From Burkholderia sp. NRF60-BP8 (GTDB lineage Bacteria; Pseudomonadota; Gammaproteobacteria; Burkholderiales; Burkholderiaceae), in NCBI RefSeq assembly GCF_001522585.2, contig NZ_CP013372.1, positions 124,001-188,000 on the forward strand: a stretch of DNA of 64,000 nt, given 5' to 3'. The position numbers and the translations under genes are program-made. Under the pieces are notes generated by a model. The model was given only the letters and a program-made list of their open reading frames with translations, was not told where the DNA came from and searched no databases. The first letter of the stretch is position 1, and each line of letters begins with the position of its first letter. Below, piece after piece: positions 34,137-43,490 of this stretch.

Positions 34137-37100
34137 ATGAAAAGAAAGGCGCGGCAACTGGGTTTGGGTGGAATGGCGATTCTCACCGGCGCGGTGCCGG
34201 TCGGCGCGTATGCGGCGTGCTCGGCCACCGCGCCGGGCAGCGGTACGACGGTGACGTGTACCGGCGCGAATGCGCCGTCGGTCGTGGCCACGACCGGCAG
34301 CACCAACGTGACGATTAACCTCGATTCGACCGTGACGGGCAGCTACGTGCTGACGTCCACGCCGACGCCGTTTTCGGTCGACTCGTCGAGCGCGATCACC
34401 AACAACGGCAACCTGTCGATGTCCGGCAACGGCACGGGCGTCGCGAACCGCGGTGCGGTGCTGCTCGGCGTGAACAGCGGCAATACGCTCACCAATGCGG
34501 CGACCGGCGCGATTTCGACGTCGGGCACTTACAACGACGGGATGGCCGCGAACGGCAACAACAACACGCTCGTCAACAACGGCACGATCACGACTACCGG
34601 CAACAACGCGTACGGGATGACGGCCGCGTGGGGGCAAAGCAATCCCGGCGCATCGGGCAACCAGATCGTCAACACGGGTACCGTGGTGACATCCGGCAAC
34701 AACGCGCGCGCCGCGTCGCTGCTCGGCGGCAACGGTACGATCACCAACAGCGGCACGCTGACGTCGAACGGCCGCGATGCGCCGGCCGTCTACATGCAGG
34801 GCAACAACGACACGCTGGTCAACAGCGGCACGATCCAGACCACCGGCACCGCGACGAGCGGCGGCAGCGTCGACGCGGTCGTGTCGAACACGCTCGGCAG
34901 CTCGTTTACCGCGACGATCACGAACCAGGCCGGCGGCCGGATCATCAGCAACAACGGCATCGGCGTGCGCTCGACCAACGGCGCGACGACGATCACCAAC
35001 GCGGGGCTGATCCAGGGTGGCGGCGGCACCGCGATCCAGGGCGGCAGCGGCAACGTGACGCTGATCCTGCAGACCGGCTCGCAGATCGTTGGCACCGCCA
35101 ACGGCGGCGCGGGCACCAACACCGTGACGTTGCAAGGCAATGGCACCGCATCGAATGCGTTCACGAATTTCCAGAGCCTGACGATGGCCGGCACCGACTG
35201 GACGTGGGCCGGCACCGGTACGTTCTCGACCGCGCTCGTGCAGAGCGGCACGCTGAATCTCACGGGCACGCTCGGCACGACGACGGCGTCGGTCGTCGCG
35301 ACCGTCAACGCGGGCGCGACGCTGCAGGCGAATGCGGCGAACCTGCCACTGTCCGTCACAGACAACGGGCTCGTGCGTTTCCAGCAGGACAGCGCCGGCA
35401 CGTACACGGGGACGATCGGCGGTTCGGGCGCGGTGGAGAAAACCGGCGCGGGCACGCTGACGCTCGCGCCGTCCGCGGCGGGCGGCAATACGTATTCCGG
35501 CGGCACGACGATCACGCAAGGCACGCTGTCGGTTGCGGCGGACAACGCGCTCGGCGCTTCATCGGGAAGACTGACTTTCAACGGCGGCACGCTGCAGTTC
35601 GGCAGCGCGTTCAATCTCGCGTCGAGCCGCGCGATCTCGACCACTTCGAACAACGGCGCGATCGATACGCAGGGGTTCAACACGACGATCATGCAGGACA
35701 TCACGGGTTCGGGCGGACTCACCAAGCTGGGAGACGGCACGCTGACATTGAATGGCGTACACAGCACTTATTCGGGCGGAACGAACGTGGCTGCCGGCAC
35801 GCTCATTGTCGGTGATCTCGATGCGGCGGCGGGACTGCGGGGCGGTGGCCCCTTGACCATCGCGCCCGGTGCGACGCTTGGCGGGTATGGCAGTGTGACG
35901 GGTAACGTGACGAACAATGGCACGATTTCAGTCGCGAATGCGCTGCCTAGTCTGGCCAGCGGTTTGCCGGGAGACTTCCGGATATTCGGAACCCTGACGA
36001 ATGCGGGAGTTGTTGAGCTCCGTGGGCGCGTTGTCGGTAACGGATTGGCCGTGTCGGGCAATTATGTCGGGCAGAATGGAGCGGTCAACATGAATACGAC
36101 GCTTGCCGGCGACGGTGCGCCATCGGACACGTTGATGATCGGTGGTGTGCCGGCAGCGGCGACGGCAAGCGGCAAGACGACACTGAACGTAACGAACGTC
36201 GGTGGTGCCGGTGCGCTGACCAAGTCCGACGGTATTCGGTTGGTTTACGCCGTGAACTTTGCAAATACGGGTAACGCGTTTACGTTGGCGGGCGGTACGG
36301 TCAGCGCTGGCGCTTACTCCTATTATCTGGTGAAAGGCGGGGTTACCGCCTTGACGGGGGAGGACTGGTATCTGCGCAGCACGGTTCCTCCGCGGCCGGA
36401 TCAGCCAACGCAGCAACCGCCATTCAGTGTTGCCGACGGTACGCCGGAATCGATCGTCGAGGCTGTCAAGAACGCGGCGCCCGACGCCAAGCCGGAACCT
36501 GTTTACCGTCCCGAAGTCCCGCTGTACTCGGAAGTGCCGGCTGTCGCGCGGCAGCTTGGATTGCTGCAGATCGATACCTTCCATGATCGCCAGGGCGAAC
36601 AGGGACTGCTGGCCGAAAACGGCTCGGTGCCCGTGTCGTGGTCACGTGTATGGGGCGGCTACAGCAACATCAAGCAGAATGGCGATGTGACGCCGTCCTA
36701 TGACGGAACGGTATGGGGGATGCAGGTCGGGCAGGATCTCTATGCGGACAACCGGCCGAGCGGACACCGTAACCACTACGGCTTCTTCCTCGGATTCTCG
36801 CGCGCGATTGGGGACGTGAACGGCTTTGCGCTCGCGCAGCCGGATCTGGGCGTGGGTTCGCTGCAGGTGAATGCGTACAACCTCGGCGGATACTGGACAC
36901 ACATTGGCCCGGGTGGCTGGTATACGGACGCAGTGGCGATGGGGAGCGTGCTGACCGTACGCACGCATTCGAGCAACAATGTGAGTGGTTCGACGGACGG
37001 CAACGCGGTCACCGGTTCGGTCGAAGCGGGCGTGCCGATCTCGCTCGGCTATGGGCTGACGCTGGAGCCGCAGGCGCAGTTGCTGTGGCAATGGCTGTCG

Positions 37101-37454
37101 TTGGCCCGATTCAACGATGGCGTGTCGGACGTCACGTGGAACAACGGCAACACGTTCCTCGGCCGGATCGGCGCGCGGCTGCAATACGCGTTCGATGCGC
37201 GCGGCGTGAGCTGGAAGCCGTACCTGCGCGTGAACGTGCTGCGCTCGTTCGGTGCCGACGACAAGACGACGTTCGGCGGCGCGACGACGATCGGCACGCA
37301 GGTCGGGCAGACGGCCGGGCAGATCGGCGCGGGGCTCGTCGCGCAGCTGACGAAGCGCGGCAGCGTGTATGTGACGGTCAGCTATCTGACGAACCTTGGC
37401 GGCGAGCACCAGCGCACGATCACCGGTAATGCAGGGGTGCGGTGGGCGTGGTGA
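34137..37454 (+). CDS. Type V autotransporter with beta-helix passenger
   Basis: A 1105-residue autotransporter. The signal peptide is MKRKARQLGLGGMAILTGAV then PVGAYAA. The passenger (about 30-810) is Gly/Asn/Thr-rich and repetitive: first ~20-residue 'NNGTI.T.GNNAYG' beta-helix turns, then PATR-type repeats (YSGGTTITQGTLSVAADNAL; YSGGTNVAAGTLIVGD). A Pro-rich linker near 780 precedes a C-terminal beta-barrel ending in the aromatic GNAGVRWAW. It is an outer-membrane surface protein, probably an adhesin. It has no neighbour partners and is flanked by a direct repeat. An upstream in-frame extension of 82 codons lacks signal-peptide features and is rejected. Confidence 0.92.
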   Translation: MKRKARQLGLGGMAILTGAVPVGAYAACSATAPGSGTTVTCTGANAPSVVATTGSTNVTINLDSTVTGSYVLTSTPTPFSVDSSSAITNNGNLSMSGNGTGVANRGAVLLGVNSGNTLTNAATGAISTSGTYNDGMAANGNNNTLVNNGTITTTGNNAYGMTAAWGQSNPGASGNQIVNTGTVVTSGNNARAASLLGGNGTITNSGTLTSNGRDAPAVYMQGNNDTLVNSGTIQTTGTATSGGSVDAVVSNTLGSSFTATITNQAGGRIISNNGIGVRSTNGATTITNAGLIQGGGGTAIQGGSGNVTLILQTGSQIVGTANGGAGTNTVTLQGNGTASNAFTNFQSLTMAGTDWTWAGTGTFSTALVQSGTLNLTGTLGTTTASVVATVNAGATLQANAANLPLSVTDNGLVRFQQDSAGTYTGTIGGSGAVEKTGAGTLTLAPSAAGGNTYSGGTTITQGTLSVAADNALGASSGRLTFNGGTLQFGSAFNLASSRAISTTSNNGAIDTQGFNTTIMQDITGSGGLTKLGDGTLTLNGVHSTYSGGTNVAAGTLIVGDLDAAAGLRGGGPLTIAPGATLGGYGSVTGNVTNNGTISVANALPSLASGLPGDFRIFGTLTNAGVVELRGRVVGNGLAVSGNYVGQNGAVNMNTTLAGDGAPSDTLMIGGVPAAATASGKTTLNVTNVGGAGALTKSDGIRLVYAVNFANTGNAFTLAGGTVSAGAYSYYLVKGGVTALTGEDWYLRSTVPPRPDQPTQQPPFSVADGTPESIVEAVKNAAPDAKPEPVYRPEVPLYSEVPAVARQLGLLQIDTFHDRQGEQGLLAENGSVPVSWSRVWGGYSNIKQNGDVTPSYDGTVWGMQVGQDLYADNRPSGHRNHYGFFLGFSRAIGDVNGFALAQPDLGVGSLQVNAYNLGGYWTHIGPGGWYTDAVAMGSVLTVRTHSSNNVSGSTDGNAVTGSVEAGVPISLGYGLTLEPQAQLLWQWLSLARFNDGVSDVTWNNGNTFLGRIGARLQYAFDARGVSWKPYLRVNVLRSFGADDKTTFGGATTIGTQVGQTAGQIGAGLVAQLTKRGSVYVTVSYLTNLGGEHQRTITGNAGVRWAW

Positions 37455-37499
37455 CGACGAGGCGCGTCGATCGGCGGCGATTGGCCGTGGCACGGTCGC

Positions 37500-37656
37500 C
37501 TGGTTCATGCGTGGATTTACCGGGACGGCGTTTTCTCCGGCATGGCGCGAGGTAAGCGGCAGCGCGGCCAGGCAACCCGTCGTTTGATCGTCGTCGGGGC
37601 GCGTCGAATGGCGGCTCCGACGGCGGTCGTCCAGCGATACGAACTATCTGCCGGCC
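37500..37656. repeat. Direct repeat flanking the autotransporter, right copy, with a cytochrome b561 fragment
   Basis: About 85% identical to the left copy. In it the tail of cytochrome b561 can still be read (HAWIYRDGVFSGMARG) without the rest of the gene, so it is a gene fragment left by duplication or insertion. Confidence 0.88.
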
Positions 37657-37665
37657 GAGTCTATT

Positions 37666-37980
37666 TCACGACTTCTTTGTTAGTCGTCCGATTGATGAAT
37701 GAATCATGCCAAGCAGGGAAAGAAGCGTTCCGATGCAGGTGAATGATATTGAAATTATCGCCAGATGCGCTGTCGATGCAGAATTTCCCATGTTGCCGGC
37801 AGATTTCAACGGGAACATCAGGATGTAAGCAGTACCTATCGTCCCAGCGAGTGACATAAATGCGCAGGTCATCCAGTACCATTTGCGTAGGCCATCGTGC
37901 TGAATGGCTTCGATGATCGACGCGATAATAATTAAAGCGACGACGAGTATTTCGAAAATGAATAATGCTCCGTTGAACAT
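37666..37980 (-). CDS. Small membrane protein, 104 aa, unknown function
   Basis: ATG with AGGAAAA upstream. Three hydrophobic segments are visible: LFIFEILVVALIIIASIIEA, WMTCAFMSLAGTIGTAYILM, and LAIISISFTCIGTLLSLLGM. It has about three TM helices and short polar loops. Codon use is AT-richer than the neighbours, suggesting acquired DNA. No family is recognised. It sits between the right copy of the direct repeat and the lectin genes. Confidence 0.6.
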   Translation of the reverse strand: MFNGALFIFEILVVALIIIASIIEAIQHDGLRKWYWMTCAFMSLAGTIGTAYILMFPLKSAGNMGNSASTAHLAIISISFTCIGTLLSLLGMIHSSIGRLTKKS

Positions 37981-38429
37981 CTATTTTCCTGGTGATTTGA
38001 ATGGAACGGTCATGTTCGACTGGAGTGATCGTCGTGCCGGCGCGACTTCGGGAAAGAATATAGTCTCGCGATCTGTATGTCCAACCTGTATGGCGGATCG
38101 AACCGGCCGATGCAGCGCACTAGAAAAACGACATGGCGCAGTCGTCCCGGATTCCGATTCGATCGAATGAGTCCGGCGGTTCCATCGCCTTCCCGTGAAG
38201 ACCGATGGCGGACGGGGCAGAACGAAGCCTCAACCAAACTCTCGCGCCGTCGTCGGCAGTGCACCAAGCAACTCGGTCCTGTCGACGAGCTTGCTGGCGA
38301 TCAGATGCCGTCTCGGACGATCAGCGGGACCGACCACGTCGGGGGCTTGGGCCCGTGGATGGCGAGGGCGCGAGGAGGATCGATCGCCACGCCGGGCGGC
38401 GTGGCGACACTCGTCGGGCGGCCGCGTCC
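37981..38429. other. Intergenic region downstream of bclB, with a hairpin
   Basis: No gene supported. A 10-bp perfect hairpin (TCGCCACGCC/GGCGTGGCGA, loop GGGC) at 38384-38407 lies 23 bp past the bclB stop. It is the likely end of the lectin transcript, although no T-tract follows. Confidence 0.55.
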
Positions 38430-39164
38430 TCAACCCAGCGGCCAGTTCAGGATCGCGATGCCGTCGTTGTAATCGCCGTCGCCGCCATCTTCGGATCCGA
38501 CCAGCCCGAAGTAGGTCTTCTTGAAGATGTCGACCTGACGCGAGCCGATCTTCGACGGCTTGCCGTTCGCCGTCACGACCACCCGCACCTTCCCCTTGCC
38601 GGAGTTCACGATCTGCGTGTTCAGGTTCGCGTCCTGCGTGCCGGCGCCCTGGAACGTCGCGGCCGGTGTCGGGTTGTCGTCGACGAAGACCTCGATCGTC
38701 TGCTGCGCGGACGAATTGACCAGCGCGGTCACGCCGAAGGCGATGTTCGGCGGCAGGTTGAAGACGCCGTCGCGTTCGCCGCCGCCGCTCGGCACGGGCG
38801 TCGGCGGTACGGGTTGCGGCGTCGCTTTCGAGAAGTAATTGACCACCGCGCCGACGCCGAACTTCGCCGCCGCACCGGGCAACACGCCCGGCGCGCCGGC
38901 CCACGTCACCGTGCAGGCAACGACCTGGCCTGCCGCATCGGCTTTCACCTTGTTCTGCCAACTGCCGACGTCGAAGCTGTACGGGATCGTCGCGATATCG
39001 ACGAACACGTCATATTGCGGCAATTTCTCGACGAGCTGCGCGGTCATGAACTGCCGCATCCGGTCGAGCACGGCCTGATCGCTGTTGGTCTGCACGGCAG
39101 TGGCGTCGTTGCCCGCGAGTTGCAGCAGTGCGTACAGGTCGTCGTGGGTAAAGGGTTGTGACAT
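38430..39164 (-). CDS. bclB: PA-IIL-type lectin BclB (BC2L-B-like)
   Basis: A 244-residue two-part lectin. The N-terminal ~120 residues (MSQPFTHDDLYALLQLAGND to AVVNYFSK) are of unknown fold. A Pro/Gly linker (PQPVPPTPVPSGGGERDG) leads to a C-terminal PA-IIL domain. The calcium/sugar site is intact: GSEDGGDGDYNDGIAILNWP with terminal Gly. PA-IIL lectins bind mannose or fucose through two Ca2+ ions. The start has GAGGAC upstream. In B. cenocepacia bclACB is one quorum-regulated operon; here the middle gene is destroyed. No signal peptide is present. Confidence 0.92.
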   Translation of the reverse strand: MSQPFTHDDLYALLQLAGNDATAVQTNSDQAVLDRMRQFMTAQLVEKLPQYDVFVDIATIPYSFDVGSWQNKVKADAAGQVVACTVTWAGAPGVLPGAAAKFGVGAVVNYFSKATPQPVPPTPVPSGGGERDGVFNLPPNIAFGVTALVNSSAQQTIEVFVDDNPTPAATFQGAGTQDANLNTQIVNSGKGKVRVVVTANGKPSKIGSRQVDIFKKTYFGLVGSEDGGDGDYNDGIAILNWPLG

Positions 39165-39312
39165 GTCGTCCTCGTCTTGATGGATGGTTTCGCATCGCGC
39201 GGCCGGTGATCGGTTTTCATCGGGCCGCGCGAAGCAAAGCGTGGAACCGCTCGAACGATCCGCAATGGGTGGCTGGCCCCGTCGCCATTGCGATGTTTCG
39301 CGACGGCCGCGC

Positions 39313-39482
39313 TCAGCCAAGCGGCCAGTTCGGGAACACGGTGCCGTCGTTGCAATCGTCGTCGGCAGTTTCCCGTCGCGACTCTCGGCGTTCGAGATGT
39401 CGATGTACAGGCCCGGGATGTCGACGTAAGTCGCCGACGTCACGACGGGTCCACTGACGAGCGAAGCCGAAAGGAAGGGCAT
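39313..39482 (-). pseudogene. bclC: Remnant of lectin gene bclC (internal deletion)
   Basis: Only the two ends of a BC2L-C gene remain. The start reads MPFLSASLVSGPVVTSATYV then DIPGLYIDISNAESRDGKL, matching the TNF-like N-terminal domain of BC2L-C. After the junction the last codons read DDDCNDGTVFPNWPLG plus stop in another frame, matching the PA-IIL C-terminus. An intact gene is about 820 bp, so roughly 650 bp are lost. The remaining 170 bp is not a multiple of three, so no fusion protein can form. The gene sits where bclC is expected, between bclA and bclB. Confidence 0.88.
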
Positions 39483-39602
39483 GGACGTCTCCGGACGGAG
39501 GGCGGGGCCGGTGGGGCGACGCGCCGCCGTACCCGGGGCAAAACGCCGGCCAGCGCGCATGCGGAGCGGCCGCCTGCGGTCGGTCGTCGATCGCGTATCA
39601 GG

Positions 39603-39992
39603 TCAGCCGATCGGCCACTGGAGCACGACGATCCCGTCGTTGTAGTCGCTATCGTGGCCGTCTTCCGACACGACGATCCCGAAGTTGACCGTGAACGGCG
39701 AGCCGTCCGACTTCTTGCCGTTGATCGGCGCGAGGCGTGCATCGGTCGCCGACTTCTTGCCGTTCACCGACACTTCGAAACGAATCTTGCCGTTGCCGGA
39801 ATTCAGCGTGGCTTCGCGCGGGCCGTCGCGCGTCGTCAGCTTATGGTACGCGGCGGGTTCCTGGCTGTCGCCGATGAACAGTTTGATGTGTTGTTGCTCG
39901 GCTGCATTCGCGAAGAAAATCGCGCGGAAATCGGTATTCGGCGGAATCGAAAACTCGCCCGCGCGGTTGGATGACGTTTGAGAGTCGGCCAT
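39603..39992 (-). CDS. bclA: Mannose-binding PA-IIL-type lectin BclA (BC2L-A)
   Basis: A 129-residue lectin, the same length as BC2L-A of B. cenocepacia and nearly identical as far as I recall that sequence. It binds mannosides through two Ca2+ ions as a dimer. The binding loop SEDGHDSDYNDGIVVLQWPI plus the C-terminal Gly is complete. No signal peptide is present, as for other PA-IIL lectins that still reach the surface. The start MADSQTSSNRAGEFS has AGGAG upstream. It is first in the bclA-(bclC)-bclB operon. CepR control is known in B. cenocepacia, but I could not pick out a clear cep box upstream. Confidence 0.95.
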   Translation of the reverse strand: MADSQTSSNRAGEFSIPPNTDFRAIFFANAAEQQHIKLFIGDSQEPAAYHKLTTRDGPREATLNSGNGKIRFEVSVNGKKSATDARLAPINGKKSDGSPFTVNFGIVVSEDGHDSDYNDGIVVLQWPIG

Positions 39993-40567
39993 GCTTTTCT
40001 CCTTTGGAGTGTTGGATAAGGCCAGGGGCCTTGTCGCGCAAACGTTTGCCGTTTGAAACGCGACATACAAAGCATGGCGAAAAATAAATAAAAAAATATT
40101 CAGTCGAGAATGATTATTGTTCAGTAAACCGAAAAACAGCGTTAGCCGATTTAATGGAGTGTAATTGACGGCATCGATTTCGATATATTCGATGAATTAT
40201 ATCGATGTGTGTATCGCTTTCCTGAACGATGCGCGAGTGCGCGAGGCGGGCGCAGAGGCGGGGCAATCGGACTTCGGAGCAGGCGCTCGGCGTTCGCATA
40301 TGGCAGCGTTTCGTTTCAACATCAGCATCTCTGCCGTGGCCGCGCCCACCGGCCACCGTCGAACGCCTGCACCGAAGCCCGATTGCAGGGGAGGGGGTAT
40401 GCGGCGACCGGCGAAGAGGGTGGACCGACTCACTCCGAACATGAATAGGACCTCACCGGCGCCGCACCCGTGAAGCATATCGACGTGGGAAGCCGCCGCC
40501 TATCGGACGGGGCTGATTCTGCGCAAACGCGCGTTCAGCGGGCGACGCGGAATAAATGCGCACCCGG
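39993..40567. other. Divergent intergenic region between bclA and the leuA leader
   Basis: About 575 bp. The part next to bclA (40075-40210) is strongly AT-rich and likely holds the lectin promoter. The rest is GC-rich with no supported gene, hairpin or lux-type box that I can defend. Confidence 0.5.
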
Positions 40568-40597
40568 TTGACAGACGCGGCCACCCTGTGATTTGAT
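40568..40597 (+). promoter_or_regulatory. Sigma-70-type promoter of the leuA leader
   Basis: TTGACA (perfect -35) and TTTGAT (-10) with an 18-bp spacer, ending just before the leader peptide ATG. Confidence 0.6.
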
Positions 40598-40604
40598 GCC
40601 GGTC

Positions 40605-40700
40605 ATGCACGCCGCCCAGTTCCTTTTCTCGCTACGACTACTAGCCCGCTTCTCCGGGCTGGGTCTGCGGCTGCGCGCTTTCCATCTGCTTCTTTCCTGA
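40605..40700 (+). CDS. Leucine-rich leader peptide of leuA (attenuator)
   Basis: A 31-codon frame with ten Leu, six of them in codons rare for this GC-rich genome (CTA x3, CTT x3). It contains FLFSLRLLARFSGLG and ends HLLLS. Within it lies a perfect 6-bp hairpin (AGCCCG/CGGGCT, 40644-40661). A candidate terminator follows at 40731-40770 (GGC.CCGGT/ACCGG.GCC, then T-rich). The segment CCGGGCTGGGTC after the first hairpin can instead pair with GACCTGGCCCCGG of the terminator. This is the arrangement of a ribosome-mediated attenuator: leucine shortage stalls the ribosome and lets leuA be read. Confidence 0.75.
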   Translation: MHAAQFLFSLRLLARFSGLGLRLRAFHLLLS

Positions 40701-40943
40701 AGCGCTAGATTTTCCCCGCATCACCGACCTGGCCCCGGTTGTCGACCGGCGCCCGAGTTCGTCTTTTCTTCCGTCTCCACTCCGCTCCGTCCCGGTCGCT
40801 CAACCGCCAAGGCCGTCGTTTGCCGTACCGCTTTGCCGTTGTGCCGCTTTTTTGCCGTTTTTACCACTGCGCAGATATCCGGCTCATCACGCCGATGGCC
40901 GTCGCGCCGCGCTTCACCGACAAACAGACCGAGGACCGACATC

Positions 40944-42656
40944 ATGATGCTGAAGAACCCCGCGACCAAATACCGACCGTTCACGCCCGTCAACCTGCCC
41001 GACCGCACGTGGCCGTCGCGCACGATCACGCAGGCGCCGATCTGGATGAGCACCGACCTGCGCGACGGCAACCAGGCGCTGTTCGAGCCGATGGACGCCA
41101 CGCGCAAGATGCGGATGTTCAAGACGCTGGTGGCGATCGGCTTCAAGGAGATCGAGGTCGCGTTCCCGTCCGCGTCCGAAACCGATTTCAACTTCGTGCG
41201 CGAACTGATCGAAGGCGGCCACATTCCCGACGACGTGACGATCGAGGTGCTGACGCAGGCGCGCGACGACCTGATCGAGCGCACCTTCGCATCGCTGCGC
41301 GGCGCGAAGCGCGCGATCGTGCACCTGTACAACGCGACCGCGCCGGAATTCCGCAAGATCGTGTTCGGCCTCGATCGCGACGGCGTGAAGCAACTGGCGG
41401 TGAACGCGGCGCGCACGATCAAGCGGTGCGCCGATGCGGCGACCGACACGCAATTCACGCTGCAGTACAGTCCGGAAACCTTTACCGCGACCGAACTCGA
41501 TTTCGCGAAGGAAGTCTGCGACGCGGTGTTCGACGTATGGCAGCCGACACCCGAGCGCAAGTCGATCGTGAACCTGCCGGCCACGGTGGAAATCGGCACG
41601 CCGAATTACTATGCGGACCAGATCGAGTGGATGCACCGCAATCTCGCGCGCCGCGATTCGCTGATCCTGTCCGTCCACCCGCACAACGACCGCGGGACCG
41701 CGGTCGCGGCGGCCGAGCTCGCGGTGATGGCCGGCGCCGACCGGATCGAGGGCTGCCTGTTCGGCAACGGCGAACGCACCGGCAACGTCGATCTCGTCAC
41801 GCTCGCGCTGAACCTGTACACGCAGGGCGTCGATCCGGGCCTCGATTTCTCGCAGATCAACGAAGTCGCGCGCACGTCCGAGGAATGCACGCAGTTGCCG
41901 GTCCACCCGCGCCATCCGTATGTCGGCGACCTCGTGTTCACCGCGTTCTCCGGTTCGCACCAGGACGCAATCAAGAAGGGCTTCGCGGTCCAGCGCACGG
42001 ATACCGTATGGGAAGTTCCGTACCTGCCGATCGATCCGAACGACCTCGGCCGCACGTACGATTCGATCATTCGCGTGAACAGCCAGTCGGGCAAGGGCGG
42101 TATCGCGTACCTGCTCGAACAGGGCTACGGCGTCGTGCTGCCGCGCCGCATGCAGGTCGATTTCAGCGCGGCCGTGCAGCGCCTGACCGACGAGAGCGGT
42201 CACGAGGTGACGAGCGCGCAGATCTGGGCGCTGTTCCAGCAGGAGTACGTCGAAAGCGACACGCCGCTGCGCTATGTCAGCCACGAGCTGACCGAGCGCG
42301 ACGGCCGCGAGACGATCGTGCTGACCGCCGACGTGCATGGCGAGCGCCGCGTGCTGCGCGGGGAAGGCAACGGCCCGCTCGACGCGCTGATGCACGCGCT
42401 GCACACGCCGCTGCGGATCCAGCATTACGAGGAGCGCGCGCTGTCGCAGGGCGCCGATGCGAAGGCGATCGCGATCGCCGAGCTGGCCGGCACGGGCGTG
42501 CGCGGCAGCGCGTTCGGCGCCGGCGTCGATGCGAACCTGACGACTGCGTCGATTCGCGCGGTGATCAGCGGCGTGAACCGCGCGTATGCCCGCGCGGATG
42601 AGGTTGCACAGGCAACCTTCTTTGCCGGACAGCCGGCGGTGCAGGCCGTCGCATAA
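40944..42656 (+). CDS. leuA: 2-isopropylmalate synthase LeuA (long form)
   Basis: A 570-residue enzyme. It condenses acetyl-CoA with 2-ketoisovalerate in the first committed step of leucine synthesis. The TIM-barrel part shows [19 protein letters not shown] near residue 30 (catalytic Arg-Asp) and [16 protein letters not shown] near 240 (HxH metal motif), with [19 protein letters not shown] near 275. The C-terminal LeuA dimer or regulatory domain is present, and leucine usually inhibits there. The start is the first of two tandem ATGs, with GAGGA upstream. Transcription is probably controlled by the leader peptide attenuator about 240 bp upstream. No leuBCD genes are adjacent; instead cepR2 follows convergently. 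Confidence 0.95.
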   Translation: MMLKNPATKYRPFTPVNLPDRTWPSRTITQAPIWMSTDLRDGNQALFEPMDATRKMRMFKTLVAIGFKEIEVAFPSASETDFNFVRELIEGGHIPDDVTIEVLTQARDDLIERTFASLRGAKRAIVHLYNATAPEFRKIVFGLDRDGVKQLAVNAARTIKRCADAATDTQFTLQYSPETFTATELDFAKEVCDAVFDVWQPTPERKSIVNLPATVEIGTPNYYADQIEWMHRNLARRDSLILSVHPHNDRGTAVAAAELAVMAGADRIEGCLFGNGERTGNVDLVTLALNLYTQGVDPGLDFSQINEVARTSEECTQLPVHPRHPYVGDLVFTAFSGSHQDAIKKGFAVQRTDTVWEVPYLPIDPNDLGRTYDSIIRVNSQSGKGGIAYLLEQGYGVVLPRRMQVDFSAAVQRLTDESGHEVTSAQIWALFQQEYVESDTPLRYVSHELTERDGRETIVLTADVHGERRVLRGEGNGPLDALMHALHTPLRIQHYEERALSQGADAKAIAIAELAGTGVRGSAFGAGVDANLTTASIRAVISGVNRAYARADEVAQATFFAGQPAVQAVA

Positions 42657-42663
42657 GCGGGTC

Positions 42664-42700
42664 GAAACCCGGGCGGCAGGGCCGGCCCGGGTTTCTTTTT
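42664..42700 (+). terminator. Intrinsic terminator of leuA
   Basis: Stem GAAACCCGGGC/GCCCGGGTTTC (11 bp, 10-nt loop) followed by TTTTT, between convergent leuA and cepR2. Confidence 0.92.
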
Positions 42701-42727
42701 CAGGTCACGGCACGCGCGTGTGCGCCG

Positions 42728-43441
42728 TCAGGGCAACAGCCCGAGCATCGCAGCCTTGGTGGCCGCATGCGTTTTGTTCATCGCGTCGAGCTTCACGACG
42801 GCGTTCTGCAGATGGAACTTCACCGTTCGCTCCGCGATCCCGAAGATCATCCCGATTTCGTAGGCCGTCTTGCCGTCGGCCGTCCACGCCAGCACCTCGC
42901 GCTCGCGCAGCGTCAGCCCGGTGCCGACCGGCGCGATCGGATCGGCGAGGCGCGGCATCAGGTACGCGTGCGCCGCATGCGAGAGGCTTGCACAGGGTGC
43001 GCGCAGCCGCGAGATCTCGTCCGCATCGAGCGGTGTCGTGTCGCGCACGAGCGTCAGCACGCCGAGGTTGCCGGCCCGATCGTAGCCGCCGTGCGACCAG
43101 CCGTAACGCATCCCGAAGCACGCCGCGTCGTGCCAGAACGCGGTGTCGCCCGGTTCGTCGAACGCATTCCATACGACCGGCCGCGGCTGGCTCGCGACCC
43201 GCTTGATGATCGGATCGATGGCGACGTAGCCGAATTTCACATAACGGTGTTCCCATTCGCGTGGATGATTGCCGACGATCTGTATGTCGGGCCGGGCGAG
43301 CGGCAGCGTGCGGCGCAAGCCGTACACGCAATACCGGAATCCGAGCGCGGCCGCGGCGGCTGCAATCGGCGGGAACGCGGCTTCCGCGGTGGGCGCGCGC
43401 TGTAGTGCGTCGAAACAGTCGTGCAGTATTGTCAGGTCCAT
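42728..43441 (-). CDS. cepR2: LuxR-family quorum-sensing regulator CepR2
   Basis: A 237-residue LuxR-type regulator. The N-terminal autoinducer-binding domain keeps the key Trp/Tyr/Asp positions (REWEHRYVKFGYVAIDPIIK; AFWHDAACFGMRYGWSHGGY). The C-terminal helix-turn-helix is TLREREVLAWTADGKTAYEI followed by ERTVKFHLQNAVVKL. No luxI synthase gene is nearby, so it is an orphan (solo). Position between leuA and an AraC gene next to the ham cluster matches cepR2 of B. cenocepacia, reported to work without added AHL and to control this cluster and itself. The start MDLTILHDC has GAGGA upstream. A cep-box-like dyad lies 50 bp upstream. Confidence 0.88.
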   Translation of the reverse strand: MDLTILHDCFDALQRAPTAEAAFPPIAAAAAALGFRYCVYGLRRTLPLARPDIQIVGNHPREWEHRYVKFGYVAIDPIIKRVASQPRPVVWNAFDEPGDTAFWHDAACFGMRYGWSHGGYDRAGNLGVLTLVRDTTPLDADEISRLRAPCASLSHAAHAYLMPRLADPIAPVGTGLTLREREVLAWTADGKTAYEIGMIFGIAERTVKFHLQNAVVKLDAMNKTHAATKAAMLGLLP

Positions 43442-43490
43442 CGGTGATCCTCGTCGGTGTGGGCGGGCCGTGCATTGCGGCCCGCGCGTA

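Noticed and set aside
40165..40478. Overlapping short frames on both strands between bclA and leuA
   Set aside because: No ribosome sites, no recognisable peptide, and mutual overlap of all frames.
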